Shown here piece by piece: positions 53,261 through 61,620 of a stretch of DNA of 64,000 nt. The stretch is from NCBI GenBank assembly GCA_031277805.1, contig JAITLR010000013.1, positions 248,001 through 312,000 on the forward strand, written 5' to 3'. Source of the stretch: Comamonas sp. (GTDB lineage Bacteria; Pseudomonadota; Gammaproteobacteria; Burkholderiales; Burkholderiaceae_C). A program made the translations under genes and the position numbers. Under the pieces are notes generated by a model. The model saw nothing but the letters and a program-made list of their open reading frames with translations, had not been told where the DNA came from and ran no database searches. Every line of letters starts with the position of its first letter. Position 1 is the first letter of the stretch.

Positions 53261-55522
53261 TCAATACATGAACTTGAGCGAGGCCACGGCGGAGCGGCCA
53301 GCGCCCATATTGGCGTAGTGAGGCGAACGCACGCCGCTGTAATACACCTTGTTGCCCAGGTTGTAGACGTTCAGCTGGAAGGTCAGGTTCTTGTCGATCT
53401 GGTAGGCCATCATCGCGTCATAACGGGCATAGCCGGAAGCGCCCTTGGTTACGATGCCGCCATCCACGGTCGACACTGCGTAAGCCGCATTGACGCTGCT
53501 TTGCGCATAGATGCCCAGACCCAGGGTCAGCTTGGACATGGGTTTGTAGCTGGTCCACAGGCTGAAACTGTGCTTGGGGGTGTTGGTGAAGGGACGGCCA
53601 TTGGCCACGTTGCCAATACCCATGTTCTTCTGCTCGCTATCCATGAAGGTATAGCCGCCGAACACGCTCAGGTTGGACAGGATCTGGCCGGTGAAGCCCA
53701 GCTCCAGACCATTGACTTCCTTGTTGCCGCCCATGTAAGTGCCGGTGGCATCGGTGATGCGCACATTGGTCACCTCGTTGCGGAAGATGGCAGCCGTCAG
53801 GTTCAGCTTCTTGTTCAGCAGATCCCACTTGGTGCCCAGCTCGATGGACTTGGTCTTTTCGGGCTTCAGGCTGATCAATGCATCCGTGGTCGTGGTCAGG
53901 TCTTCGCTGCCGTTGCCCAGGGTGGAGCCGCCGGGACGCGAGGAAGTGCCGATATTGGCGTAGATGCTGCCATTGGCTGCAGGCTTGTAGACCACACCCA
54001 GCTGGTAGTTGAACAGGGTGTCGCTGCGGCTCAGGTCATACGCAGGGTAGTTGTTGGGCGCGCGGCCACCGGCGGGGCCGGATGCGGACAGCTTGTAGTG
54101 ATCCACGCGCAGGCCGGCGTTCACCAGCCATTGCTCGTTGAGCTTCAGGGTGTCGAAGCCGTACACGGCCACGGTATCGATCTTGTTGACTGTGGACTGT
54201 GCTGGCAGTGCCCAGGCAAAGTTCCAGGGGGCATTGGCACCGCTGGGGTTGCTCAAGGTGGTGCACCAGGGATCGGATACCGAGGTGCAAGTGCCGCCGC
54301 TCTGGATGGCGCCGGAGCTGCCATCAGCCTTTTCCTTGGACAGTTCCAGGCCAAAGGCATAGGTGTGGCCGATGGAGCCGGTCTGTTCCTTGCCGGTGAA
54401 CTCGGTCACGTTCTGCAGCGTGGTAGTGTCATAGACACGATAGTTGCCACGGCGCCAGACATAGCCATTGAGCACGTTGCCCTTGGAGTCGTCGGGCTGG
54501 GTCCAGACATAGTCCTGCTTGGTCTTGCTGTAGCGCAGGCTGTTGCGGATCTTGTTGGTGTCGGTGAACTTGTGCGTGACCGAGGCGGTGAACAGATCGC
54601 TCTTTTCCTTCTCATAGTCACGATTGTTCAGGCCATACCAGTTGTCGCGGCTGTTGCCGTAGGTGGGGCGTACGGTGCTACCGCCGGGCAGGCCGGCCAT
54701 GGCGGTGTTGCTGTACAGATAGGGCACGCCGCCGTCGGGCGTGTTGTCTGTCTGCAGATGCTGCCAGGACAGAGTCACTTCGGTGGGCGTGCCCAGGCCG
54801 AAAGTCACGGTGGGGGCAATACCCCAGCGCTTGTTGTCAGGACCGTTGCGGCCGGGAACGTCGGCGCTGTGGCCCATGGCATTCAGGCGGATGGCGGTGG
54901 TGTCATTGATCTTGCGGTTGATGTCCAGCGTGCCGCGCAGATAGTTGTCGGTGCCCAGACCCACGTCGCCCGAGATGAAATTCTCGTTCTTGGCCTTCTT
55001 GGTGGTGATGTTGATCGAGCCGCCTGCGCCGCCGCGACCGGCATAGGCCGAGTCAGCTCCCTTGATGACTTCCACCGATTCCACGTTGAACACTTCGCGT
55101 GTGCCGGCCGCGATGTCACGCATGCCGTCCACAAAAGTGCTGGACTGGGCGTCCATGCCGCGGATGAAAGGCTGATCCCCCGAGGGGTTGCCGCCTTCGC
55201 CATTGCCGAAGGTGATGCCGGGGGTGGAGCGCAGAGCGTCCTGCAGGCTGGTGGCGCCGGTCTGCTTGATGATTTCTTCATTGATGACCTGAACGGTCTT
55301 GGGCGTGTCCAGCAAGGGAGCGGTGAATTTGCCCTGGCTGCTGGTTTCCGCCTTGAAGGCGTTGTCGGCCGCAGCTTCCACGTTCACGGTGGAAAGTGTG
55401 GTTTCCTGCTGAGCCATCGCGCTGGCGCCGATCAGGCACAGGCCTGCGGCAATCACGATTTGCTTGAGCTCGCAGCGCAAGCCGTTGGAGTCGGTCGGGG
55501 TCGGATGGTTGTTGTTGGACAT
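53261..55522 (-). CDS. TonB-dependent siderophore receptor
   Basis: 753 residues. The signal peptide ends ASAMAQ. A TonB-box-like ETTLSTVNV follows, then the plug domain (LLDTPKTVQVINEEIIKQTG, SLQDALRSTPGITFGNGEGG, FIRGMDAQSS) and a 22-strand barrel ending ASLKFMY with terminal aromatic residue. It resembles the Fiu/catecholate receptor branch, usually paired with PiuC. ATG 55522 is used; the TTG upstream is unlikely. A Fur-like site lies about 50 bases before it. Confidence 0.93.
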   Translation of the reverse strand: MSNNNHPTPTDSNGLRCELKQIVIAAGLCLIGASAMAQQETTLSTVNVEAAADNAFKAETSSQGKFTAPLLDTPKTVQVINEEIIKQTGATSLQDALRSTPGITFGNGEGGNPSGDQPFIRGMDAQSSTFVDGMRDIAAGTREVFNVESVEVIKGADSAYAGRGGAGGSINITTKKAKNENFISGDVGLGTDNYLRGTLDINRKINDTTAIRLNAMGHSADVPGRNGPDNKRWGIAPTVTFGLGTPTEVTLSWQHLQTDNTPDGGVPYLYSNTAMAGLPGGSTVRPTYGNSRDNWYGLNNRDYEKEKSDLFTASVTHKFTDTNKIRNSLRYSKTKQDYVWTQPDDSKGNVLNGYVWRRGNYRVYDTTTLQNVTEFTGKEQTGSIGHTYAFGLELSKEKADGSSGAIQSGGTCTSVSDPWCTTLSNPSGANAPWNFAWALPAQSTVNKIDTVAVYGFDTLKLNEQWLVNAGLRVDHYKLSASGPAGGRAPNNYPAYDLSRSDTLFNYQLGVVYKPAANGSIYANIGTSSRPGGSTLGNGSEDLTTTTDALISLKPEKTKSIELGTKWDLLNKKLNLTAAIFRNEVTNVRITDATGTYMGGNKEVNGLELGFTGQILSNLSVFGGYTFMDSEQKNMGIGNVANGRPFTNTPKHSFSLWTSYKPMSKLTLGLGIYAQSSVNAAYAVSTVDGGIVTKGASGYARYDAMMAYQIDKNLTFQLNVYNLGNKVYYSGVRSPHYANMGAGRSAVASLKFMY

Positions 55523-55571
55523 GCTTTTGAATGAAGAATCAGTTTTTTGCAAAGCGTGGCGGATTCTAGAT

Positions 55572-55602
55572 GATATTGATAATGGTTCTTGATATCATTA
55601 TC
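55572..55602. promoter_or_regulatory. Fur-box-like site in the divergent receptor/PepSY promoter region
   Basis: Minus strand: GATAATGATATCAAGAACC then ATTATC, with overlapping second-register repeats (GATATTGATAATGG on +). It is the best Fur match in the window. It sits between two divergent iron operons and may control both. Confidence 0.8.
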
Positions 55603-55868
55603 GAAAAAGAGCTAGTGCCCTCTGATTCGTTGCCGTGTGGCAACAGCCAAGCGATTCGCCTTGGCTCAGGCTTGGCGAGTGGCTTTATTCAGACGGCCTG
55701 ATGGTTGTGGGTATGTTTACGCTAGGTAAAGTAAATAGAAGTGATATGCATTTAGAATTTTGCGCAACTAGAATGCCGCCTTGCTGTGCAAGCCTTTGCA
55801 AGGTTTAGGCCCAGCGTGCCAAGCATCCCGCCGGGGGCTGGTGGCTTCGCAATCCCTGAAAGTTCTGA

Positions 55869-56519
55869 ATGACAGCGGCTTCCTCCAATGCTCCGCAACG
55901 GGCGTACTGGCTCAAAAAACTGCATGAGTGGCACTGGATCAGCTCTGCCATCTGCCTGATCGGCATGCTGCTGTTCGCCGTGACGGGCTTCACCCTCAAC
56001 CATGCAGGGCAGATCGAGGCCAAGCCCAAGGTGGAAACACGCGATGCGCAACTGCCCGACGATTTGTTGAAAAAACTCCAGCAAGCGCAGGGGCAGAGCA
56101 CGCAAGCTGCTAGTAATGCAGGAGTGAGCTTGCCCGCCGATGTAGATGGCTGGCTGGCCGAACAGATCAAAGTCAGCGCCAAAGGCTTTGCCGTGGAGTG
56201 GAGCGAGGACGAGGCTTATATACCCATGCCGCGTCCCGGTGGCGACGCATGGCTGCGAGTGGATCTCAAGGATGGTGGCGTGGAATACGAGCGCACCGAC
56301 CGTGGCTGGATTTCCTATCTGAACGACTTGCACAAGGGCCGCAATACCGGCGGAGCCTGGAGTCTGTTCATAGATGTGTTTGCGATTGGCTGCCTGGTGT
56401 TCTGTATCACCGGGCTATTGATCTTGAAGATGCATGCGCAGCGCCGCCCCATGACCTGGCCCATGGTCGGGTTGGGCCTGGTGCTGCCAGCACTGCTGGT
56501 GCTGCTGCTGGTGCATTGA
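55869..56519 (+). CDS. PepSY-associated transmembrane protein
   Basis: 216 residues: WLKKLHEWHWISSAICLIGM then a membrane helix (about 24-44), a periplasmic PepSY-like region (residues 50-150), and two C-terminal helices (GCLVFCITGLLILKMHAQRR...). Conserved His in HEWHW and in NHAG could bind heme, as in PepSY-type ferric reductases. It opens an operon with DUF2271, DUF4198, apbE and a flavodoxin reductase. Inner-membrane electron transfer to periplasmic Fe(III) is inferred. Confidence 0.85.
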   Translation: MTAASSNAPQRAYWLKKLHEWHWISSAICLIGMLLFAVTGFTLNHAGQIEAKPKVETRDAQLPDDLLKKLQQAQGQSTQAASNAGVSLPADVDGWLAEQIKVSAKGFAVEWSEDEAYIPMPRPGGDAWLRVDLKDGGVEYERTDRGWISYLNDLHKGRNTGGAWSLFIDVFAIGCLVFCITGLLILKMHAQRRPMTWPMVGLGLVLPALLVLLLVH

Positions 56520-56521
56520 AA

Positions 56522-56625
56522 TGACCCCCTGAGTCGCTTCGCGCCTTCCCCCTTGAAGGGGGACGACAGCCTTGCTGCGGGGCGGCGCGGCCAGCTCAGG
56601 CCCTTGCTGGCTGTCTCTTAGTTGA
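56522..56625 (+). repeat. Intergenic repeat, family A
   Basis: CCCCCTGAGTCGCTTCGCGCC then TTCCCCCTTGAAGGGGGACG and TTGCTGCGGGGCGGC, ending TTGCTGGCTGTCTCTTAG. It fills the PepSY/DUF2271 gap. Confidence 0.78.
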
Positions 56626-56675
56626 GCTGTGACCGTTTTGTGGGGCTGTTGGCTGAATTTTGTGAAGGAAGATAA

Positions 56676-57197
56676 ATGGCGAAGCGGATTTTCAAGACCT
56701 CGGTGGCTCTGAGCGCCGTGGTGGGTCTGCCGGCAATCGCTGGCGGGCTGGATGTGACGGTGACCGTGCCTCAGTTGCAGGTGGCCGAGTACCACAAGCC
56801 CTATGTGGCCGTGTGGCTGGAAAAGGCTGAAGGCGGCGTGGCGGCCAATCTGTCCGTCTGGTACGACGTGAAAAAGCACGATGCCGAAGGCACCAAATGG
56901 CTCAAGGACATGCGCCAGTGGTGGCGCCGCACCGGTCGCGAGCTGAGCTTTCCCATTGACGGCGTGACCCAGCCTACCAAGCCCGCAGGCGCCCATGCGC
57001 TGTCGTTTGCCGAAGGCAAGAACCCGCTGCCCAAGCTGGCCCCCGGTCAGTACAAGCTGATGGTGGAGGCCGCACGTGAAGTGGGTGGGCGCGAGCTGGT
57101 GTCCATTCCCTTTGAGTGGCCCGCGAAATCTGCCACCAGCCTGAGTGCTACCGGCAAGACCGAGCTGGGAGCGATTAAGTTAAATGTCACCCCCTGA
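56676..57197 (+). CDS. DUF2271 periplasmic protein
   Basis: 173 residues with a signal peptide (cleavage about IAGG, residue 24). The DUF2271 core is HKPYVAVWLEKAEGGVAANL, KWLKDMRQWWRRTGRE and APGQYKLMVEAAREVGGREL. Known from reductive iron and flavin-linked clusters. I looked for the [S/T]GA[T/S] flavinylation motif and did not find a clear one. Its stop codon lies inside the family A repeat that follows. Confidence 0.85.
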   Translation: MAKRIFKTSVALSAVVGLPAIAGGLDVTVTVPQLQVAEYHKPYVAVWLEKAEGGVAANLSVWYDVKKHDAEGTKWLKDMRQWWRRTGRELSFPIDGVTQPTKPAGAHALSFAEGKNPLPKLAPGQYKLMVEAAREVGGRELVSIPFEWPAKSATSLSATGKTELGAIKLNVTP

Positions 57198-57304
57198 GCG
57201 GCTTTGCCGCTTCCCCCTCTCTCTACGTGCTGCGCACTAGGGAAGGGGACGACAGCCTCGCTGCGTGGCGGCGGGGGCCGCCTAGGTCTTGCTCGCTGTC
57301 TCTT
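57188..57304 (+). repeat. Intergenic repeat, family A, overlapping the DUF2271 stop
   Basis: CCCCCTGAGCGGCTTTGCCGC then TTCCCCCTC, an expanded loop, GGGGACGACAGCCTCGCTGCG and TTGCTCGCTGTCTCTTTC. The TGA of the DUF2271 gene is the TGA in CCCCCTGAGC. Confidence 0.8.
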
Positions 57305-57381
57305 TCGTAAGGGCGCGCCAGTTTTTGAGAACGCGCCTTTTGTTTTCGATTTGTCATCCTTTCTGTTTTCAAGGACCCGAT

Positions 57382-58182
57382 ATGAAGTTCAAAACACGTG
57401 CTCTCGTTGCCGCAACCCTGGCTCTGGCTGCCTTGGGTGCGCAGGCCCACGACATCTGGTTCAAGCCTTCGAGCACCGTGCTGTCCAAGTCGGACTGGGT
57501 GACGGTGGATGCGGCGGTGTCCAACGATGTATTTTTCTTCAACCACCGCCCTCTGGGTCTGGAAGCCGTCAAGGTGACCGCGCCCGATGGTTCGGTTGTG
57601 GAGATGAAGAATGTGGCCAAGGGCGAGCTGCGCAGCGTCTTTGACTTCAAGCCCGAGCAGACTGGTACGCACCGCGTGACCATGCTGTCGACCGGTGTGA
57701 TGGGCAGCTACAAGGATGCCAAGGGGCAGCCCAAGCGCGTGCGCGGTTCGGTGGAAGAGGTGCTCAAGCAGATCCCTGCGGATGCCAAGGATGTGCATGT
57801 GATTGAAAGCCTGCGCCGCATGGAAACCTTTGTGTCCCTGGGCAAGCCCTCGGCGCTGGGCGTGACCGGCAAGGGCCTGGAACTCAAGCCAGTGACCCAT
57901 CCCAACGACCTGGTGGCCAGCGAGGAAGCCACGTTTGACTTCCTGATCGATGGCAAGCCCGCCGCCGATCTGGAAATCGAACTGGTGGCTGACGGCATCC
58001 GTTACCGCGATGGCACGGATGCCATGAAGCTCAAGACCGATGCCAAGGGGCAAGTCAAGATCAAGTTCCCCCGCGCCGGTCTGTTCTGGCTGAACACCGA
58101 TGCCAAGGACAACAAGACCACGATTGCCAAGGCTACCGAGCGCCGCCTGAGCTACACGGCCACTCTGGAAGTGCTGCCTTAA
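57382..58182 (+). CDS. DUF4198 periplasmic protein
   Basis: 266 residues. The signal peptide ends GAQAHDIWFKP; the His directly after cleavage and the following HDxW are typical of DUF4198, an NikM-like family possibly involved in metal binding. DLVASEEATFDFLIDGKPAA and VKIKFPRAGLFWLNTD are further family segments. ATG 57382 follows AAGGA. It is part of the PepSY operon. Confidence 0.87.
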   Translation: MKFKTRALVAATLALAALGAQAHDIWFKPSSTVLSKSDWVTVDAAVSNDVFFFNHRPLGLEAVKVTAPDGSVVEMKNVAKGELRSVFDFKPEQTGTHRVTMLSTGVMGSYKDAKGQPKRVRGSVEEVLKQIPADAKDVHVIESLRRMETFVSLGKPSALGVTGKGLELKPVTHPNDLVASEEATFDFLIDGKPAADLEIELVADGIRYRDGTDAMKLKTDAKGQVKIKFPRAGLFWLNTDAKDNKTTIAKATERRLSYTATLEVLP

Positions 58183-58266
58183 TCTTCAGGCTTTGATGGT
58201 TTTAGACGCGCGCCCTTGGCAACCTTTTGCCTGGGGCGCGTCGTTGTTTAAGCGAAGACCGTATTC

Positions 58267-59370
58267 ATGAGCAACTCCACCCCCCGCGTTCGCTTTGGCG
58301 CCAGCCTGTGGCAACTGCCACGGGCGGCTGCAGCCGTGGATGCAGCGCAGGGCGCTGCGGTCAACTTCAGCAACGTGCACTGGCAGCCCGCGCGCATGCA
58401 GTCGCAAGGCGATGATCGCATCCATCGCCTGAGCGGCACCACCATGGGCACGACCTGGTCGCTGCGCCTGGTCAACCCCGACTACCAGCCCATGGCGCCG
58501 GTGCAGGCCCTGATTCAGCAGGTGCTGGATGCGGTGATTGCCCAGATGAGCAATTGGGAAGCAGGTTCGGCCATCAGCCAGTTCAATGCATCAAAACCTG
58601 GCCAAACTCAGACACTGCCTTCGGAGTTTGCTCATGTTCTGGAAGCGGCTCTGCACTGGGCCAGATGCTCGGGCTCGGCCATGGACCCCAGCATGGGTGC
58701 ACTGGTCTCGCTCTGGGGCTTTGGCCCAAGGCAGAACCCGCTGCAGCCCCATGCGGCCCGCTTGCCGCTGGCGCAAGACATTGATCGTCTGCTGCAAACC
58801 AGCGGCCATCGCCATCTGCAGTGGAATGCCGACACGCGCGAGCTGCTGCAGCCCGGAGGTCTGGAGCTGGACCTATGCGGCATTGCCAAGGGCTTTGCCG
58901 TGGACTGGGTGGTGCAGCGCCTGCAGGTCGCTGGCTGGCCGGGCGGACTGTTTGAAATCGGCGGCGAGCTGCGCAGCTGGGGGCGCCGACCTGATGACGG
59001 TCTGTGGCGGGTGCAACTGGGCACGGACGCAGAGCAGGCAAGCGATCCCCTGGTCGTGAGCCTGGGGGAAGGCAGCTTTGCCACCTCGGGCGACTGCTGG
59101 CATCGCTTCTCGGTCCAAGGGCGCAGCTATTCGCACACGCTGGACCCCCGCACGGGCTGGCCGGTGCAGCATGGCCTGGCGGGCGTGACCGTGTTTCATG
59201 AAGAGTGCATGCATGCCGATGCGCTGGCTACGGTGCTGACGGTGCTGGGGCCCGAGCAGGGCATGGAATTTGCGCAGCAGCACGCGATTGCTGCGGTGCT
59301 GACGGCACATGGACAAGAGCAAGAGCGACGGTGGGAGAGCCCTGCCTGGGTTCAGAAATTTGGGGCATGA
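58267..59370 (+). CDS. apbE: FAD:protein FMN transferase
   Basis: Attaches FMN to Ser/Thr of target proteins, using FAD and Mg2+. 367 residues. SGTTMGTTWSLRLV, the GIAKGFAVDWVVQ segment, SYSHTLDPRTGWPV and the metal-site HADALATVLTVLG are all present. No signal peptide or lipobox is visible, unlike many ApbE lipoproteins, so the site of action is unclear. It overlaps the next gene by 4 bases (ATGA). The target is probably in this operon, but none of its products shows the standard motif. Confidence 0.9.
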   Translation: MSNSTPRVRFGASLWQLPRAAAAVDAAQGAAVNFSNVHWQPARMQSQGDDRIHRLSGTTMGTTWSLRLVNPDYQPMAPVQALIQQVLDAVIAQMSNWEAGSAISQFNASKPGQTQTLPSEFAHVLEAALHWARCSGSAMDPSMGALVSLWGFGPRQNPLQPHAARLPLAQDIDRLLQTSGHRHLQWNADTRELLQPGGLELDLCGIAKGFAVDWVVQRLQVAGWPGGLFEIGGELRSWGRRPDDGLWRVQLGTDAEQASDPLVVSLGEGSFATSGDCWHRFSVQGRSYSHTLDPRTGWPVQHGLAGVTVFHEECMHADALATVLTVLGPEQGMEFAQQHAIAAVLTAHGQEQERRWESPAWVQKFGA

Positions 59371-60776
59371 CAGTGGAATGGATTTTGACGCCCGATCGCA
59401 TCTCGGCCGCTATGGGTCTGGTAGCTGCATACACAGGCATGTGCTGGGGTATCGGCGCGAAAGTACGCAAACAGCGTCTGGCTGACGAGGCCCAGGGCAG
59501 CGCACCACAGGGCAAGACCGATGCGCCTGCAGTGCTGGTGGTGTATTCCAGCCAGACGGGCCAGGCCGAAGCATTGGCCCGCGCCACGGCCGCCATGTTG
59601 ACGGAGGGCGGGTTGCAGGTACGGCTGTTGGCTGCGCAAAAGCTGGGTGCCGAGCTGCTGGCTCAGTACTCACAAAGCCTGTGGCTGCTGTCGACCACGG
59701 GCGAGGGCGATGCGCCCGATCAGGCCCTGGGCTTTGTGCAGGGCCTGATGGCCTCGCAGCCGGATCTGCAAAACCACCAAAGCCTGGTGCTGGCGCTGGG
59801 GGACCGCGAATACCAGCAGTTCTGTGCCTTTGGCCTTCAGGTTCATGAATGGCTGCAGACCTGCGGCGCGCGAAGCCAGGTGGTCTGTGTCGACAATATG
59901 GACAGCCAAAGCCTGCAGGACTGGCAGAGCCTGGTCACGCAAACACGCCAAAATCTGCTGGGCGTGAAAACCGATACTCTGGCCAGCGCTTTGGCGCAGG
60001 ATTGGCTGCAGGCTCCTGCCGCCGTGCCCATGGTGCTGAGCCAGCGCAAGCTGCTCAACCCCGGCAGTCAGGGAGGTGCGCTGTACTGGCTGGAGTGGAA
60101 GCCGCAATCTGGTCAGCTGCCGCACTGGCAGTCCGGTGATCTGGTGTCGCTATGTGTGCCTGCCGATCCTGAGCGTCCGCGCGACTATTCGATTGCATCG
60201 ATGCCCGCTGATGGCAGTCTGCAGTTGTTGGTACGTCAGAGCATGCGTGAAGACGGCTCGCCGGGTCTGGCATCCGACTGGCTGTGCCGGGGCATGGCTG
60301 TGGGCGATGTTCTGCCATTGACCCTGCGCGAACACGCGGGCTTTCGTCTGGCCGAGAACGCCGAGCGCCCCTTGATCCTGGTGGGCAATGGCTCAGGCCT
60401 GGCGGGCCTGCTCAGCCATATCCGCGCACGCGTGCAGCAGGGGCGTGGTGACCAATGGCTGCTGTTTGGTGAGCGTAGCCCGCAGCATGACGCGCTGTAT
60501 GGGGAGCAGCTGCAGACCTGGCTGGCGCAGGGCAGTCTAGCCCGGCTGGATCAGGCCTGGTCACGCCATGCCACGCAGTCGCTTTATGTGCAGCAACTGT
60601 TGAGCCGTGAGGCCGAGGAAGTGACGCGCTGGGTAGAGCGAGGCGCTGCCATCTATGTCTGCGGCAGCCTGCAGGGCATGGGGCAGGGAGTGCATCTGGC
60701 GCTGCAAGCCGTTCTGGGCGAGGCACAGGTGGATGCGATGCTGGCCTCCGGTCGCTACCGCAGGGATGTGTACTAA
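59367..60776 (+). CDS. Membrane-anchored flavodoxin/ferredoxin-reductase protein (CysJ-like)
   Basis: 469 residues. An N-terminal membrane helix (about 10-29, RISAAMGLVAAYTGMCWGIG) is followed by a flavodoxin domain (VLVVYSSQTGQAEALA, STTGEGDAPD). An FAD/NADPH reductase part follows (RPRDYSIAS, ILVGNGSGLAGLLSHI, YVCGSLQGMGQGV). It resembles sulfite reductase flavoprotein alpha but without a hemoprotein partner here. It probably passes NADPH electrons to the PepSY membrane protein. Translationally coupled to apbE. Confidence 0.88.
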   Translation: MTVEWILTPDRISAAMGLVAAYTGMCWGIGAKVRKQRLADEAQGSAPQGKTDAPAVLVVYSSQTGQAEALARATAAMLTEGGLQVRLLAAQKLGAELLAQYSQSLWLLSTTGEGDAPDQALGFVQGLMASQPDLQNHQSLVLALGDREYQQFCAFGLQVHEWLQTCGARSQVVCVDNMDSQSLQDWQSLVTQTRQNLLGVKTDTLASALAQDWLQAPAAVPMVLSQRKLLNPGSQGGALYWLEWKPQSGQLPHWQSGDLVSLCVPADPERPRDYSIASMPADGSLQLLVRQSMREDGSPGLASDWLCRGMAVGDVLPLTLREHAGFRLAENAERPLILVGNGSGLAGLLSHIRARVQQGRGDQWLLFGERSPQHDALYGEQLQTWLAQGSLARLDQAWSRHATQSLYVQQLLSREAEEVTRWVERGAAIYVCGSLQGMGQGVHLALQAVLGEAQVDAMLASGRYRRDVY

Positions 60777-60950
60777 GAACGTATTTACGATCTCCTCGCG
60801 TGTGTGCAGGAGCGGAATCGTCCGATCTGCGTTGCTGCCTTGCCGGCTGCGCAAATCCTCGCAGTAGCACCGCTATTGCTGTGGTTTGCGCCTGGCAGCT
60901 CATCCCGATCCGCATCCTGCACGCCTTCACGAAAGATCGTAAGCACGTTC
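60777..60950. repeat. 174-bp imperfect inverted-repeat element
   Basis: The ends GAACGTATTTACGATC and GATCGTAAGCACGTTC are inverted copies (14 of 16). Inside, GTGTGTGCAGGAGCGGAATC faces GATCCGCATCCTGCACGCC, so pairing continues for about 50 bases per arm. No ORF. It resembles a MITE or a large intergenic hairpin repeat. Confidence 0.7.
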
Positions 60951-60977
60951 CAAGCAAAACTGGTGGCCCGGAAACAT

Positions 60978-61002
60978 AAAAAGCTGGCAATGCCAGCTTT
61001 TT
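60978..61002. terminator. Bidirectional terminator between the reductase and SWIB genes
   Basis: AAAAAGCTGGC-AAT-GCCAGCTTTTT. The A- and T-runs on both sides serve both converging genes. Confidence 0.88.
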
Positions 61003-61022
61003 CCTTGTCTGCAAGCCTTGGC

Positions 61023-61331
61023 TTACTTGACGTGCTTGCCGATCAGGCCGGCCATCTCGAACATGGAGACTTGAGGCTTGCCGAAAACTTCCTTGAGCTT
61101 TGCGTCGGCGTTGATCATGCGCTTGTTGGCAGCGTCTTGCAGGTTGTTGGCCTTGATGTAGACCCACAGCTTGCTGATGATTTCCGTGCGGGGCAGGGGA
61201 TCCTTGCCAACCACTGCAGCCAGAGCGGCGCTGGGAGTCAGGGGTTTCATGAAGGCAGCGTTGGGAGTGCGCTTCTTAGCGGCGGGAGCTGCTGCGGGTG
61301 CTGCAGCGGTTGCCTTCTTTGCAGTTGCCAT
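61023..61331 (-). CDS. SWIB/MDM2 domain-containing protein
   Basis: 102 residues. An Ala/Lys-rich, histone-like N-terminus (MATAKKATAAAPAAAPAAKK) leads into a SWIB domain: MKPLTPSAALAAVVG, PRTEIISKLWVYIKANNLQD and NADAKLKEVFG. SWIB domains are best known from eukaryotic chromatin factors and chlamydial proteins; in Betaproteobacteria they occur as small nucleoid-type proteins of unknown role. ATG 61331 follows AGGAAT and is chosen over a longer, unlikely frame. Confidence 0.9.
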   Translation of the reverse strand: MATAKKATAAAPAAAPAAKKRTPNAAFMKPLTPSAALAAVVGKDPLPRTEIISKLWVYIKANNLQDAANKRMINADAKLKEVFGKPQVSMFEMAGLIGKHVK

Positions 61332-61620
61332 ATTGCTTATTCCTAATTGGGTAGTGGACTTATCACCAGCGAAAAACAGCTGCAATCCACTGGCTGAACC
61401 TGATGCTAATGGCAAAAAATCGCTCTTCCAAGCTAGTGGGGTGTTTTTTTGCCTCGATTTGTTGCGCATAGGCCCTTGAAACCCTGTTTTGCACGGGTTT
61501 TCACCCGAGAGTGTTGTGAAAAAGTTGCTCTCTGTAGGCGTTGGCTGACGCGTGGGCGGTGGCAGGTGGTGCGAGCAAGGCAAGATCGGGCTCTTTCCTG
61601 CACTCTGATTGGAGCTTGTG

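Noticed and set aside
53318..55534. 738-codon open frame on the + strand opposite the siderophore receptor, and similar long frames opposite putA (36388-37518, 37531-38841), the desulfurase (9850-11073) and rlmD (44051-45133)
   Set aside because: They mirror GC-rich genes with G/C in the third codon position, have no recognisable domain and odd residue composition (His, Gln, Gly rich). They are antisense shadows.
59367..60776. Sulfite reductase flavoprotein (CysJ) as a member of the sulfur pathway
   Set aside because: It has a membrane anchor, is coupled to apbE in an iron-linked operon and lacks a hemoprotein partner gene, so a sulfite reductase role is unlikely.
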